Assembly: GCF_003096035.1 (NCBI RefSeq)
Contig: NZ_CP029186.1
Location: forward strand, 1,625,001 to 1,689,000
Origin: Flavobacterium album
GTDB taxonomy: Bacteria > Bacteroidota > Bacteroidia > Flavobacteriales > Flavobacteriaceae
Reading direction: 5' to 3'
DNA length: 64,000 nt
The position numbers were made by a program, and so were the translations under genes. This document shows, in pieces, positions 41,937-52,265 of this stretch. The notes beneath the pieces are model-generated. The model saw only the letters and a list, made by a program, of their open reading frames with translations, was not told the origin of the DNA and did not search any database. Each line of letters begins with the position of its first letter. Positions within the stretch are counted from its first letter, which is position 1.

Positions 41937-44042
41937 ATGGCGGTTTTATCAAAAATTAGGCAGCGTTCGCTCCTTCTGATACTGGTTATCGGATTCTGTT
42001 TATTGGCCTTTATCATAGGCGACATCATAAACAGTGGCGGTTTTGGCGTTACCAAAGAGGTGGGAAGTGTTGATGGCAAAGACATCATGGCACAAGAGTT
42101 TTTCCAAAAAGTAAACGAGTTCCAGACAAGGCAGCAGGGCGTAACAGCCACACAGGCTGCAAATGCGGTATGGAACCAGGAAGTTGACAACATACTTTTT
42201 GCGGAAAGGTTTGAAAAAACCGGCCTTAGGGTAGGTAAAGACCATGTGCTGAACATGTATGCACAGGACCCTAGTGTTGCACAAAACCCACAATTTTTGA
42301 ATGCGCTTGGGAAATTTGACAAGGCTAAATTCAATGAGTTCCTTGTGAATATGAAGACAACCAATCCTGCGCAGTACCAAATGATCGAAAAGAACATTCC
42401 GCTTGTAGAGGATATGGCCAAAAGGCAGCTGTATGTTACTATGCTTAAAGCGGGTTTCTACACTACGGATGCAGAAGCAAAAGCAAAATATAAAGATGAG
42501 AGCGATAAAGCTACGTTTGATTATGTATATGTTCCGTTCACTACAATAAATGACGACCAGGTAAAAGTTTCTGACGACGAACTTGTTGCCTTTATGAAAA
42601 AGAATGAGAAAAAATACAAGTCGGAAGCCTCACGCGAGATCGAGTATGTGAAATTCGATAACAAGCCGTCTGTTGCTGATGAGACTGAAATGAAAATCAA
42701 CATCAACGCGTTGCTTGCACCAAGTGTAAAATATAACGACAAGACTTCTAAGAACGACACCCTTCCGGGATTCAGGGAAGCTACAGATGTTGCCGAATTC
42801 GTAAACATGAATTCTGAAATTCCTTACGATTCTACCTATGTTACCAAAGACAGGCTGCCTGTAGAGCACGCCCAGCAGATATTTGGCCTTGCTAAAGGTG
42901 ATGTTTACGGCCCTTATATCGATAACGGCTACTACAAGCTTACTAAAATGGTAAACAGGAAAGCCGGCGGAAGCGTAGATGCAAGCCACATCCTTATTTC
43001 TTTTTCAGGAAGCAAGATACCTGGCGCCACAAGGAGCAAAGAAGATGCTAAAATAAAAGCTGACGATCTTTTGAAACGGGTTAACACTAACCCTTCAGCA
43101 TTTGCACAACTGGCAAAAGACAATACAGACGATCCGGGATCTAAAGAAAATGGCGGTGAGTATAAAGGCATCGTGCCAAACCAGATGGTTAAGCCTTTCA
43201 ATGACTTTATCTTCAATAATCCTGTTGGAAAAACAGGTGTCGTTGAAACAGAATTCGGTTACCACGTGATGAAGATCAATGCTAAGAATGACGCCGTACA
43301 GGTAGCTACTATAGCACAAAAAATACAGCCGTCTGAAAAAACTTCTGATGACCTGTTTACCAAAGCTTCAAAAATGGAGATGGATGCTAAAGATAAGCCA
43401 TTCGATAAGCTTGCAAAAGACCTTGGCCTTACGATCGTGCCGGTAAACAAATTGCTTGCCAACGATGAGAACGTTCAGGGAATTGGTAACAACAGGGACA
43501 TTGTTAAGTGGGCATTCTCTAAAGATGTAAAAGTTGGCGATGTTAAGAAATTTGACCTGCCAATGGCACAGGGCCACGTTGTAGCGAGGCTTAAAGCAGT
43601 GAACGAAAAAGGCTTATTGCCAATTGAAGAGGCTAAAATGGTTGTGTTGCCAATTATCCGCAACGAGAAAAAAGCGGAGCTTATCAAAAAGAAAATGTCA
43701 GGCACTACCCTTGAGGCTGTAGCACAAAAAACAGGTTCAAGCGTTGCAACGGCTACCGATGTTACACTTGCCGCTCCAATGATCATGAATGTTGGTGCAG
43801 AGCCAAAAGTGGTAGGTAAAGCATTCGCACTCGCTGCCGGAAAAACTTCAGGACTTATTACCGGCCAGGGTGGAGTGTTCATGATAAGGACAAAGTCGGT
43901 AGTTGCAGCACCTGCGTTACCTAACTACACTGCTTATTCTACAAGGATGAAAGCGGAAAGCAGGGCAAGTGTTCCTAACAGGATATCCGGCGCGCTGAAA
44001 GACAAAGCTGATATTGAAGATAAAAGGTCTGAATTCAACTAA
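41937..44042 (+). CDS. PpiD-like periplasmic peptidyl-prolyl isomerase
   Basis: 701 residues. An N-terminal membrane anchor (RSLLLILVIGFCLLAFIIGD, about 10-29) is followed by a SurA/PpiD-type N-terminal chaperone domain. A parvulin (PPIC) domain from about 347 begins ASHILISFSGSK and contains LAKDNTDDPGSKENGGEYKG and GVVETEFGYHVMKI. It folds outer-membrane proteins. It lies 101 bases after the CNNM gene with a possible -7 variant (TATTTTCG) at 41897-41904, so it may have its own promoter. Confidence 0.9.
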   Translation: MAVLSKIRQRSLLLILVIGFCLLAFIIGDIINSGGFGVTKEVGSVDGKDIMAQEFFQKVNEFQTRQQGVTATQAANAVWNQEVDNILFAERFEKTGLRVGKDHVLNMYAQDPSVAQNPQFLNALGKFDKAKFNEFLVNMKTTNPAQYQMIEKNIPLVEDMAKRQLYVTMLKAGFYTTDAEAKAKYKDESDKATFDYVYVPFTTINDDQVKVSDDELVAFMKKNEKKYKSEASREIEYVKFDNKPSVADETEMKININALLAPSVKYNDKTSKNDTLPGFREATDVAEFVNMNSEIPYDSTYVTKDRLPVEHAQQIFGLAKGDVYGPYIDNGYYKLTKMVNRKAGGSVDASHILISFSGSKIPGATRSKEDAKIKADDLLKRVNTNPSAFAQLAKDNTDDPGSKENGGEYKGIVPNQMVKPFNDFIFNNPVGKTGVVETEFGYHVMKINAKNDAVQVATIAQKIQPSEKTSDDLFTKASKMEMDAKDKPFDKLAKDLGLTIVPVNKLLANDENVQGIGNNRDIVKWAFSKDVKVGDVKKFDLPMAQGHVVARLKAVNEKGLLPIEEAKMVVLPIIRNEKKAELIKKKMSGTTLEAVAQKTGSSVATATDVTLAAPMIMNVGAEPKVVGKAFALAAGKTSGLITGQGGVFMIRTKSVVAAPALPNYTAYSTRMKAESRASVPNRISGALKDKADIEDKRSEFN

Positions 44043-44065
44043 GAATTGCCTTCAAATTATAGAAG

Positions 44066-44092
44066 ATCCCTGCCATTCGGCGGGGATTTTTG
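44066..44092 (+). terminator. terminator of the envelope operon
   Basis: ATCCCTGCC pairs with GGCGGGGAT around ATTC, followed by TTTTTG; 24 bases past the PpiD stop. Confidence 0.85.
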
Positions 44093-44117
44093 TTTGTAAT
44101 ATGATGAAAATCTAGAA

Positions 44118-44145
44118 GTAGAGACGGAGTGCCTGCGTCTTGTAG
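44118..44145. repeat. GAGACGCAATG palindromic repeat, copy 3 (host region)
   Basis: GTAGAGACGGAGTG followed by CCTGCGTCTTGTAG; an imperfect palindrome related to the two copies in the prophage. Confidence 0.45.
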
Positions 44146-44223
44146 TGTTTCTATTCTGTATGGGAGTAGCATTCAATGAGTCTCTACCACAATGTTCAAA
44201 AGAAAATCAGCAGTCAAAAACTA

Positions 44224-45153
44224 TTACAATATCATTTCTCTATATGGCACAACGATACCAAAGCCTTTTGTTCTAAAATAGGTTGTTGGGTCTTCAGCAG
44301 AAACAGCCAGTACGAAGTCGCCGCCCCAGGCTCCAAGGCTTTTCACTGTTCCGTTAAAATCAGGGAATAAAGCTGCTTTTGCAGTCGGCATTTTCAAAAC
44401 TCCCGACATGAGCTGCTCATGCTGCTCCAGTAAAGATGCGAATGTGTTGAGGTCATGTCCTTCAGTAATAGCGGTAGTAAGGCAGCTGACCTGAGAAACG
44501 ATTGGTGCGATATCTGCTCTTTGTTCGCGGTAAGCGGCAATGGCCTGGCGGCTGTTTTGCTTGCGGTTGAGGTAAACGAAATAAAGGTTGCCTGCAAAAG
44601 CCGGATTGAAACCAATGATCTTTACAACAGGCAGCTCATTTTCAAGGCTATATAATATAGGAGTATTGTTTTGGGCGCAGGCAATATCATAGCCGCTGCC
44701 GCCAAAACTGTTATTGAGGAGCTGGAAGGCATCAATGCCAAACCATTGTGCAATATTATTGATAAGGGTGGAAGAACTGCCCAAGCCCCAATTCCTTGGG
44801 AACGTTAGCCTTGTTGTAATAGAGAGCCCCTTTGCATTCTTAAGGAAATCGGTATTTGCTAAGTGCGCATTGTGCAGGATACCAATAAGCGTGTCGGCTT
44901 CCGGGCTGCCCCAGTGCTGCCTGTTGCCGATAATTCCCCGGAATGGGAGCTTGTCCTCAAACCAAACGCTGCCATCAGCATCTAAACTTTTCCATGTGAG
45001 CCATCCGTTATCTTCGGTTTCCTCAATATCGAGGTACTGGCCGGATTTTGTAGGCACTGCTAATGCAACTGCCCCATCGAGCACGGTATATTCGCCGGTA
45101 AGCAGGAGTTTCCCGTTACTGTAAAAAGTCTTTTTCAATAGTGGTGGGGTCAA
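44224..45153 (-). CDS. GYDIA-family GHMP kinase
   Basis: 309 residues. The opening FYSNGKLLLTGEYTVLDGAV is a strong family mark. The nucleotide-binding loop is PRNWGLGSSSTLI, and SGYDIACAQ gives the family its name. It probably phosphorylates a mevalonate-pathway intermediate, given the HMG-CoA reductase gene directly upstream. The two genes overlap by 38 bases. ATG at 45153 is taken; TTG at 45138 (just before KKTFYSNGK) is a plausible alternative. Confidence 0.85.
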   Translation of the reverse strand: MTPPLLKKTFYSNGKLLLTGEYTVLDGAVALAVPTKSGQYLDIEETEDNGWLTWKSLDADGSVWFEDKLPFRGIIGNRQHWGSPEADTLIGILHNAHLANTDFLKNAKGLSITTRLTFPRNWGLGSSSTLINNIAQWFGIDAFQLLNNSFGGSGYDIACAQNNTPILYSLENELPVVKIIGFNPAFAGNLYFVYLNRKQNSRQAIAAYREQRADIAPIVSQVSCLTTAITEGHDLNTFASLLEQHEQLMSGVLKMPTAKAALFPDFNGTVKSLGAWGGDFVLAVSAEDPTTYFRTKGFGIVVPYREMIL

Positions 45154-46468
45154 ATTTCCGCAATTGGTCGATATAGCTATGCACCGCCGAATGGCTTACG
45201 TTATTGTTTTGGAAATGTTTTACGGCTTCCAGTTTTTCATTTTCGGTAGCGTGTAGCTGGTTAAGGATGTTCATCAGGTGCATTTTCATGTGCCCCTGCT
45301 GTATGCCGGTGGTGGTAAGCGAGCGAAGCGCTGCAAAATTTTGCGCCAGCCCTGCCACGGCTACTATTTGCATGAGTTCATCGGCGTTAGGATTGCCCAG
45401 CATTTCGTGCGAGAGCTTTACCAAAGGGTGAAGTGAAGTAAGCCCACCTACCGTTCCTAATGCCAGCGGCACTTCGAGCCAGAAGGTAAAGATGCCATTT
45501 TCTACTTTGGCATGCGAAAGGCTGCCGTATTGCCCATTTCGGGAAGCGTAGGCATGCACCCCTGCTTCCACAGCGCGGAAGTCATTGCCGGTGGCTACAA
45601 CTACAGCATCAATGCCATTCATAATGCCTTTGTTATGTGTCACGGCACGGTATGGCTCTATTTCGGCAATGCGGACGGCTGTAAGGAACTTTGATGCAAA
45701 TTCCTGTGGGTCGATGCCGCTGTCGACATTCAATTCGGCTACGGGGCAGGATGCCTCGGCGCGGACGATACAATTGGGTACGTAATTCGACAGGATGCTC
45801 ATTACGACCTGTACCTGCTTTTCGGTTTCAGTAAATTCGGCGTATGCCAAGGCTTCTTCCTTTAGTATCCTGGAAAATTGCTCCAGGCACGAATTGATGA
45901 AATTGGCGCCCATGCTGTTTTTGGTGTCAAAAGTGGCATGCAGCTGGTAATAGCCATGCAGTTCCGCCGTCTTGTCGCGAAGCGTTATATCGAGTATGCC
46001 GCCGCCGCGTTTCTGCATATTGGCGGTAATGGATTGTGTACCTTCAAAAAACTTAGGTTTTACGGTGTCAAAAAAAGCCTGTAGCTTTTCGGAAGTCCCA
46101 TTAAATATAAAGTGTACCTGGCCAATTTTTTCGGTATTGATGACTGTTGCCTTGAAACCGCCTCGTGCCGACCAGAACTTTGCCGCTTTAGCGGCCGCCG
46201 CGACTACAGAGCTTTCTTCGGTAGCCATCGGGATGATATAGTCGCGCCCGTTGATGGTAAAATTCGGTGCAACCCCAAGCGGAAGGTAGAAGTTTGTGAT
46301 AGTATTTTCTATGAATTCGTCGTGCAGTTGCTGCAAAGCGGCATCGGCATTCCAGTATTTTTTCAGCAGTGCTGCTGCTGCTTCGGGATTTGAAAAGTAT
46401 TCGTTAGCTATCCAGCCGATCTTTTCTTCCTTGGAAAGTTTGGAAAACCCCGATATTGCTTTACTCAT
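45116..46468 (-). CDS. hydroxymethylglutaryl-CoA reductase, class II (degradative type)
   Basis: 450 residues, within the usual class II length. Motifs: YIIPMATEESSVVAAAAKAA (catalytic Glu and HMG-CoA contacts), NSMGANFINSCLE, AVTHNKGIMNGIDAVVVATG (catalytic Lys and NAD(P) contacts) and GTVGGLTSLHPL. It reduces HMG-CoA to mevalonate for isoprenoid synthesis in this lineage. The start at 46468 (MSKAISGFSKLSKEEKIGWI) is preferred over one 18 codons upstream that reads through the promoter. Confidence 0.92.
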   Translation of the reverse strand: MSKAISGFSKLSKEEKIGWIANEYFSNPEAAAALLKKYWNADAALQQLHDEFIENTITNFYLPLGVAPNFTINGRDYIIPMATEESSVVAAAAKAAKFWSARGGFKATVINTEKIGQVHFIFNGTSEKLQAFFDTVKPKFFEGTQSITANMQKRGGGILDITLRDKTAELHGYYQLHATFDTKNSMGANFINSCLEQFSRILKEEALAYAEFTETEKQVQVVMSILSNYVPNCIVRAEASCPVAELNVDSGIDPQEFASKFLTAVRIAEIEPYRAVTHNKGIMNGIDAVVVATGNDFRAVEAGVHAYASRNGQYGSLSHAKVENGIFTFWLEVPLALGTVGGLTSLHPLVKLSHEMLGNPNADELMQIVAVAGLAQNFAALRSLTTTGIQQGHMKMHLMNILNQLHATENEKLEAVKHFQNNNVSHSAVHSYIDQLRKFDPTTIEKDFLQ

Positions 46469-46497
46469 TTTCAGTTGCTTAAAATAATAATCGCCGG

Positions 46498-46530
46498 CAA
46501 AGATACGCTTTCGAGAATGCATTTACCAAA
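46498..46530 (-). promoter_or_regulatory. promoter of the HMG-CoA reductase/GHMP kinase operon
   Basis: On the minus strand TTTG (46527-46530) and TATCTTTG (46498-46505) are separated by 21 bases. This is a full match to the Bacteroidota consensus and lies inside the upstream extension of the open frame, supporting the shorter start. Confidence 0.7.
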
Positions 46531-46631
46531 AATTATAAATGCCCGGTATCGCGATTTCTGCATTTTGCGAAAAAAAGGGTGGATAATTCATAAAAATTTA
46601 CTAAAATTGGAGGTTTTTTACCATCTGCAAA

Positions 46632-48803
46632 ATGAAATATATCAAAACGTCAATTATCCTCTTTTTACTGGCTGTAATGCCGGTGAGCGCGCAACAGAAA
46701 ATAACGCTTCAGGAAATATGGTCGGGCGCTTTCAGGACTGAGGTCATGGACGACCTCCAGGCAATGAAGAACACCAACCAGTACACGGTGCTCAATGCCA
46801 ATTATAAAACAGGAGTCGCACAAATAGACCTGTATGATTTCGCCACCCTGACCAAAACAGGCACGCTTATCGACTCGAAAAACCATAAGGAGCTAAAAGG
46901 CATCGACAGCTATACCTTTAGCCCGGATGAGAAAAAAATACTAATTGCCACTAACTCCGACCAGATATTCAGGCATTCGTTCGTAGCTGATTTTTATATT
47001 TATGATATCGCTTCTAAGACGCTTTCGAAATTGTCGGATAAAAAAGTGCAGGAGCCTACCTTTTCGGCAGACAACTCCAAAGTAGCCTACGGATATGACA
47101 ACAACCTGTATATATACGACATTGCTTCAAAAGTAAGCAGGCAGATAACTAATGATGGCAAAAAGAATTCGGTCATTAACGGTATCACCGACTGGGTTTA
47201 TGAAGAGGAGTTCTCTTTTGTAAGGGCGTATGACTGGAATGCGGCAGGCGATAAGATAGCCTACATCCGCTTTGATGAGACTGCTGTTCCGGAGTTTACA
47301 ATGGAAGTATATGACGAAGGGCTGTACCCTGTACCGCATACCTTTAAATACCCGAAAGCAGGCGAGAAGAATTCAACCGTATCGCTGCACATATATGATG
47401 TAAAGGCGAATACCACCAAAGAGATCAAGCTTGGCAATTATTCGGACTACTACATTCCGCGCATCAAATGGACATCGGAAGCCCAGACGCTGAGCGCACA
47501 GGTGATCAACCGCCACCAGAATGACCTTGACCTTATTTTTGTGGATGCCAATACTGGTGCTGCAAAAGTAGTACTTAACGAAAAAGACAAAGCCTACATT
47601 GACATCACTGATAACCTGACGTTCCTGAAAGACAACAGCTTTATCTGGACCAGCGAGAAGGATGGCTTCAACCACATTTACCACTATAACAAGACCGGAA
47701 AGCTGGTAAACCAGATCACCAAAGGCCCCTGGGAAGTTACCGCTTACTACGGCTTTGACGAAAAGACCGGCAATATCTTCTACCAGTCGGTTGAGAATGG
47801 CTCTATCAACCGCGATGTGTACCGCATCAGCCTTAATGGCAAGAACAAAACAAGGCTAACCCCGCAAACAGGAACCAACGCAGCGACTTTCAGCCCTAAC
47901 TTCCAATATTTTATCAATACTTTTTCGAGCGCTACACAGCCAACAACCTATACGCTTAATAATGCTAAGGATGGCAAACTCGTAAAAGAGATTAAGAATA
48001 ACGAGGCTCTTAAAACCAAGCTTGAAAAATACAGCCTTCCGGCAAAAGAATTCATGGAGGTCACGACAGACAAAGGCAACAAGCTGAATGCCTGGATGAT
48101 CAAGCCGAAAGATTTCGATCCAAACAAAAAATATCCCGTATTTATGTACCAGTACAGCGGCCCGGGTTCGCAGCAGGTGAACAACGAATGGCACGGCTAT
48201 GACGATTACTGGTTCATGATGCTTGCCCAGCAGGGCTATATCGTAGCTTGTGTTGACGGACGCGGTACAGGCTACAAAGGCGCAGAGTTCAAGAAAGTGA
48301 CGTACAAACAGCTTGGTAAATATGAGGTGGAAGACCAGATCGATGCAGCTAAAGTAATAGGGAAATACAACTATGTGGATGCTTCGCGCATCGGTATATT
48401 CGGCTGGAGCTATGGCGGCTTTATGTCGTCTAACTGTATCCTGAAAGGCAACGATGTATTCAAAATGGCAATTGCTGTAGCACCGGTTACCAACTGGCGT
48501 TTTTACGATTCGGTTTATACCGAGCGCTATATGCAGACACCACAGGAAAACGCATCAGGCTACGATGACAATTCGCCTATTAACCACGTGAAAAACCTGA
48601 AAGGCTCTTACCTTCTTGTACATGGATCTGCCGATGACAATGTACACGTACAGAATACCATGCTGATGGTGGAAGCGCTGGTACAGGCCAATAAGCAATT
48701 TGACTGGGCGATATATCCTGATAAGAACCACGGTATCTACGGTGGGGCTACAAGGCTGCAGCTGTATACGAAAATGACGAACTTCATTAAAGAGAAACTA
48801 TAA
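46632..48803 (+). CDS. dipeptidyl peptidase IV (S9B)
   Basis: 723 residues with signal peptide MKYIKTSIILFLLAVMPVSA. The N-terminal eight-bladed propeller (about 40-480) includes WVYEEEFSFVRAYDWN, the Glu-Glu pair that anchors the free N-terminus of substrates. The C-terminal hydrolase carries GWSYGG (Ser about 593), HGSADDNVH (Asp about 667) and DKNHGIYGG (His about 699). It removes Xaa-Pro dipeptides in the periplasm. Two dipeptide transporters follow directly, so this looks like a peptide-scavenging operon. Confidence 0.95.
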   Translation: MKYIKTSIILFLLAVMPVSAQQKITLQEIWSGAFRTEVMDDLQAMKNTNQYTVLNANYKTGVAQIDLYDFATLTKTGTLIDSKNHKELKGIDSYTFSPDEKKILIATNSDQIFRHSFVADFYIYDIASKTLSKLSDKKVQEPTFSADNSKVAYGYDNNLYIYDIASKVSRQITNDGKKNSVINGITDWVYEEEFSFVRAYDWNAAGDKIAYIRFDETAVPEFTMEVYDEGLYPVPHTFKYPKAGEKNSTVSLHIYDVKANTTKEIKLGNYSDYYIPRIKWTSEAQTLSAQVINRHQNDLDLIFVDANTGAAKVVLNEKDKAYIDITDNLTFLKDNSFIWTSEKDGFNHIYHYNKTGKLVNQITKGPWEVTAYYGFDEKTGNIFYQSVENGSINRDVYRISLNGKNKTRLTPQTGTNAATFSPNFQYFINTFSSATQPTTYTLNNAKDGKLVKEIKNNEALKTKLEKYSLPAKEFMEVTTDKGNKLNAWMIKPKDFDPNKKYPVFMYQYSGPGSQQVNNEWHGYDDYWFMMLAQQGYIVACVDGRGTGYKGAEFKKVTYKQLGKYEVEDQIDAAKVIGKYNYVDASRIGIFGWSYGGFMSSNCILKGNDVFKMAIAVAPVTNWRFYDSVYTERYMQTPQENASGYDDNSPINHVKNLKGSYLLVHGSADDNVHVQNTMLMVEALVQANKQFDWAIYPDKNHGIYGGATRLQLYTKMTNFIKEKL

Positions 48804-48822
48804 CTAAACAACGCTAAATTTT

Positions 48823-50541
48823 ATGGATAAGACAACAACTCAAAAAGGCCACCCTACGGGACTTTGGTATTTATTCGGCACTGAAATGTGGGAGCGATTT
48901 GGATATTACCTGATGCTGGGTATCTTCTCGCTGTACATGATAGATGGCTGGAATAATGGGGGTATGGGATTTGATGCAGGTAAAAAATCAGATATTTACG
49001 GCACCTATCTCGGCCTTGTTTATCTTACCCCGTTTATTGGCGGCCTGCTTGCAGACAGGGTGTTGGGTTACAGGAGATCTATTATATTGGGAGGGCTGAT
49101 GATGGCGTTGGGATATTTCCTGCTATCAATCCATGACATTACGAGTTTTTACGCCGGTTTATTCTTTATCATCCTGGGTAATGGCTTTTTCAAACCGAAT
49201 ATTTCTACGCTTGTAGGTAACCTGTACAGCACAGAAGAACTTAAGCACAAAAAAGATTCGGGTTACAATATCTTTTATATGGGAATCAACGTAGGGGCAT
49301 TCATCTGCAACTTCGTGGCGGCTTACATGAGGCTTAACTTCGGCTGGAACTTTGCGTTTATCGCGGCGGGTGTCGGTATGCTTATCGGCGTTATTATTTT
49401 CCTTAGCGGCACGAAACACATCAGGCATGTAGATGTGATCAAACCGTTGCAGGCGGGAGATATGCCTACCACAAAAATATTAGGTTCTACTATATTGCCA
49501 ATGTTTGTGTTTGGTATTCTTGGATATCTTATTCCTGATAATATCTTAGGCTCAGATACCAATGATGCATTCATTTTTGGTTGTGTACCGGTAATATTGT
49601 TCTTTATTTACCTTTGGTTCAAATCATCAGGCCTTGAAAAAAGGGCAATTGCGGCACTGCTTGCAGTATTTGCGTGCGTAATATTGTTCTTCGCGATATT
49701 CCACCAGAACGGCGATGCACTTACAGTATGGGCAGAAGATTATACCGACAGGGAAATGCCGGAATCTGTAGCTACAGTTGCCGATAAAGTGGATATGGCA
49801 CAAACGGTAGAGAACAACGCTATTGTACAGCTTGACGATGCTGCCTTCAAAGCAAAAATGGAGCAATTGACAGCAGAAGAAAAAGCTATGCCTGAAGTAA
49901 CCAAAGAGGAAATTGCAGCTAAAAAAGAAAAATCCAAGATCATAGCCGGATATGAATCATCGCGCAAATATTTCCAAAATCTTGGCGCGGATAAAGTTCC
50001 GGCGCAGGGAAGCAACCTTAAATTATATTCTACTGAGCTTTATCAATCGATTAACCCTATGTGGGTAATTGTGCTTACGCCAATATTAGTGGGTGTTTGG
50101 GGCTTTCTTCGTAAGAGAAAGAAAGAGCCAAGCACGCCTACAAAGATCGCATTAGGACTACTGATCACGGCGCTTTCGGCTTTGGTTATGGTGGGTGCGG
50201 TATATGCAACCAACGGACTTAGCATGAAGGCCAGCAGCTGGTGGCTTATCGCTTCATATGGTGTGATAACGCTGGGTGAGCTTTGCCTTTCGCCAATGGG
50301 CCTTTCGCTGGTGTCGAAACTGAGCCCGCCAAGGATCACGGCATTGATGATGGGCGGTTTCTTCCTCGCCATATCGGTAGGGAATAAGCTTGCCGGTATG
50401 CTTTCGAGCCTTTGGGAAAAAATACCGGAAAAGCAAAACTATTTCTACCTGAACTTTGGGCTTGTGCTTGGCGCAGCAATAATGTTATTCCTGATGCTGA
50501 AATGGCTAAATGGGGTAATGAGGGAGAATAACGTAAATTAA
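48823..50541 (+). CDS. POT/PTR-family peptide:H+ symporter, first copy
   Basis: 572 residues. ExxER-type motif in ETWERFGYY-like sequence (TEMWERFGYYLMLGIF) and GNGFFKPNISTLVGNLY are family signatures for proton-coupled di/tripeptide uptake. A hydrophilic insert of about 110 residues between two central helices (SVATVADKVDMAQTVENNAI onwards) is charged and Lys/Glu-rich. Starts 19 bases after the DPP-IV stop. Confidence 0.92.
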   Translation: MDKTTTQKGHPTGLWYLFGTEMWERFGYYLMLGIFSLYMIDGWNNGGMGFDAGKKSDIYGTYLGLVYLTPFIGGLLADRVLGYRRSIILGGLMMALGYFLLSIHDITSFYAGLFFIILGNGFFKPNISTLVGNLYSTEELKHKKDSGYNIFYMGINVGAFICNFVAAYMRLNFGWNFAFIAAGVGMLIGVIIFLSGTKHIRHVDVIKPLQAGDMPTTKILGSTILPMFVFGILGYLIPDNILGSDTNDAFIFGCVPVILFFIYLWFKSSGLEKRAIAALLAVFACVILFFAIFHQNGDALTVWAEDYTDREMPESVATVADKVDMAQTVENNAIVQLDDAAFKAKMEQLTAEEKAMPEVTKEEIAAKKEKSKIIAGYESSRKYFQNLGADKVPAQGSNLKLYSTELYQSINPMWVIVLTPILVGVWGFLRKRKKEPSTPTKIALGLLITALSALVMVGAVYATNGLSMKASSWWLIASYGVITLGELCLSPMGLSLVSKLSPPRITALMMGGFFLAISVGNKLAGMLSSLWEKIPEKQNYFYLNFGLVLGAAIMLFLMLKWLNGVMRENNVN

Positions 50542-50554
50542 TTTAGTATTATAA

Positions 50555-52255
50555 ATGGAGATATCTAACCATAAGATAGAACTGGAAAAGATCCAGGATT
50601 TTAAAGGCAAATACCCGAAACAGCTTTGGTACCTTTTCCTGGTAGAAATGTGGGAGCGCTTCACGTTTTATGGGATGCGTGCGCTTTTAGGGCTTTACAT
50701 TTCGCACCTTATCCTCACGGCCGATTATAAACCGCTGGAGCCTGCCGAACTGGAAGCTAAGAAAATTGAATTCCAAAAGCAGAACCATGAAGAACTCACG
50801 AAGGATCATCCGAGGTATTATATAGAAACCTCACAGCTCAAGTATAAAGATGCCGCGGAAAGCCGGTCAAACAAGCAATACGGACTAATACAGGCCTTTA
50901 TATATGCAATGGCATTCGTGGGCGGTATGTTTGCAGATAAGATATTCGGTTTCCGTAAATCGGTTTTCTGGGGTGGTATCCTTATGGCTATTGGTACATT
51001 TACCATGGCATTACCGGGTGCGTTCCCATTCTATCTCGGGGTCAGTATCCTCATTGTGGGCAACGGATTTTTTAAGCCAAATATCTCTACTATGGTCGGG
51101 GCATTATACCGTCCAGGCGACCCAAGGAGGGATGCGGGCTTCTCACTCTTCTATTCCGGAATTAATATCGGTGCGTTGCTTAGCGGCCTTACCATCGCGT
51201 ATATCGGTACATCGGTTAGCTGGTCATTAGGCTTTGCACTTGCAGGCGTATGCATGCTTTGTGGACTGGCGCTGTTTATGTTCACCCAAAAAACACTGGG
51301 GCCCATCGGGCTTCCGCCAGTGCCTGAAAAGCTAAAGGAAAAAAAGGCAGGCATAAGCAGGAACATGTGGGTGTACATCCTTTCTATAGTGTTCATGCCA
51401 TTTTTCTTTGTACTTGTTTATTTTCCATTCGACATAGATTTCACCTTCCTTTTCGGACAGGATACCAATGATGCCGGAGAGTTAGTACCCTATATGGTGC
51501 AGTTCAGTGACCTGTTCATGATCTCTATTGCGGTCATTATTTTTGGGTTCCTGGTTTACACAATGTTCAATGTTGCCAAAGAAGAGAAAAGCAAGATGTT
51601 TGTGGCCGTAGTGCTTATATTGTTCTCTGTATTGTTCTGGTCGTTCTTCGAGCAGGGCGGTGGGTCGCTTAACTTCTTCGCCATAGGCAATGTAGACAGT
51701 CACGGACTCAACATGACGCAGGTGAACAACTCAGTAAATGCGCTATGGGTAGTGCTTGCCGCGCCGCTTGTGGGTATGCTTTGGATCGCCCTTAATAAAA
51801 GGAAAGCAGAGCCGAATACTGTTGTGAAATTCGGGCTTGGGTTTGTGTTCCTGGGGTTAGGGTTCCTTGTGTTCTATTTCAGTAAGTTCATGGCGAATGA
51901 TGGCGGTTACACCCCGCTTTGGACATTCGTATTCGCGTACCTGGTGATTACTATAGGAGAGCTTTGCCTTTCGCCCATCGGCCTTTCGATGGTAACGAAG
52001 CTTACGCCCAACAGGCTGCATGGCGTAATGATGGGTACATGGTTCCTTGCCAGTGCTTACGGGCAGTATGGTGCAGGGCTTATCGGGTCGGCGCTTGCAA
52101 AAGTAGATACTTCGATCAAAAACCCGACTAACCTTGACAAGCTGGAGCAATATACCAACGGTTACCAAAGCATCGCTTATATAGCCATTGGCGCGGGTAT
52201 CGTGTTGTTGCTGATATCGCCGATCCTTAAAAAGCAGATGAAGGGTGCGGGATAA
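50555..52255 (+). CDS. POT/PTR-family peptide:H+ symporter, second copy
   Basis: 566 residues, paralogous to the preceding gene (VEMWERFTFYGMRALLGLYI, then GNGFFKPNISTMVGALYRPG). The extra hydrophilic segment here is near the N-terminus (about 60-105) instead of the middle. Starts 13 bases after the first copy. Two neighbouring copies may differ in substrate range. Confidence 0.92.
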   Translation: MEISNHKIELEKIQDFKGKYPKQLWYLFLVEMWERFTFYGMRALLGLYISHLILTADYKPLEPAELEAKKIEFQKQNHEELTKDHPRYYIETSQLKYKDAAESRSNKQYGLIQAFIYAMAFVGGMFADKIFGFRKSVFWGGILMAIGTFTMALPGAFPFYLGVSILIVGNGFFKPNISTMVGALYRPGDPRRDAGFSLFYSGINIGALLSGLTIAYIGTSVSWSLGFALAGVCMLCGLALFMFTQKTLGPIGLPPVPEKLKEKKAGISRNMWVYILSIVFMPFFFVLVYFPFDIDFTFLFGQDTNDAGELVPYMVQFSDLFMISIAVIIFGFLVYTMFNVAKEEKSKMFVAVVLILFSVLFWSFFEQGGGSLNFFAIGNVDSHGLNMTQVNNSVNALWVVLAAPLVGMLWIALNKRKAEPNTVVKFGLGFVFLGLGFLVFYFSKFMANDGGYTPLWTFVFAYLVITIGELCLSPIGLSMVTKLTPNRLHGVMMGTWFLASAYGQYGAGLIGSALAKVDTSIKNPTNLDKLEQYTNGYQSIAYIAIGAGIVLLLISPILKKQMKGAG

Positions 52256-52265
52256 TTTTCGGCAC

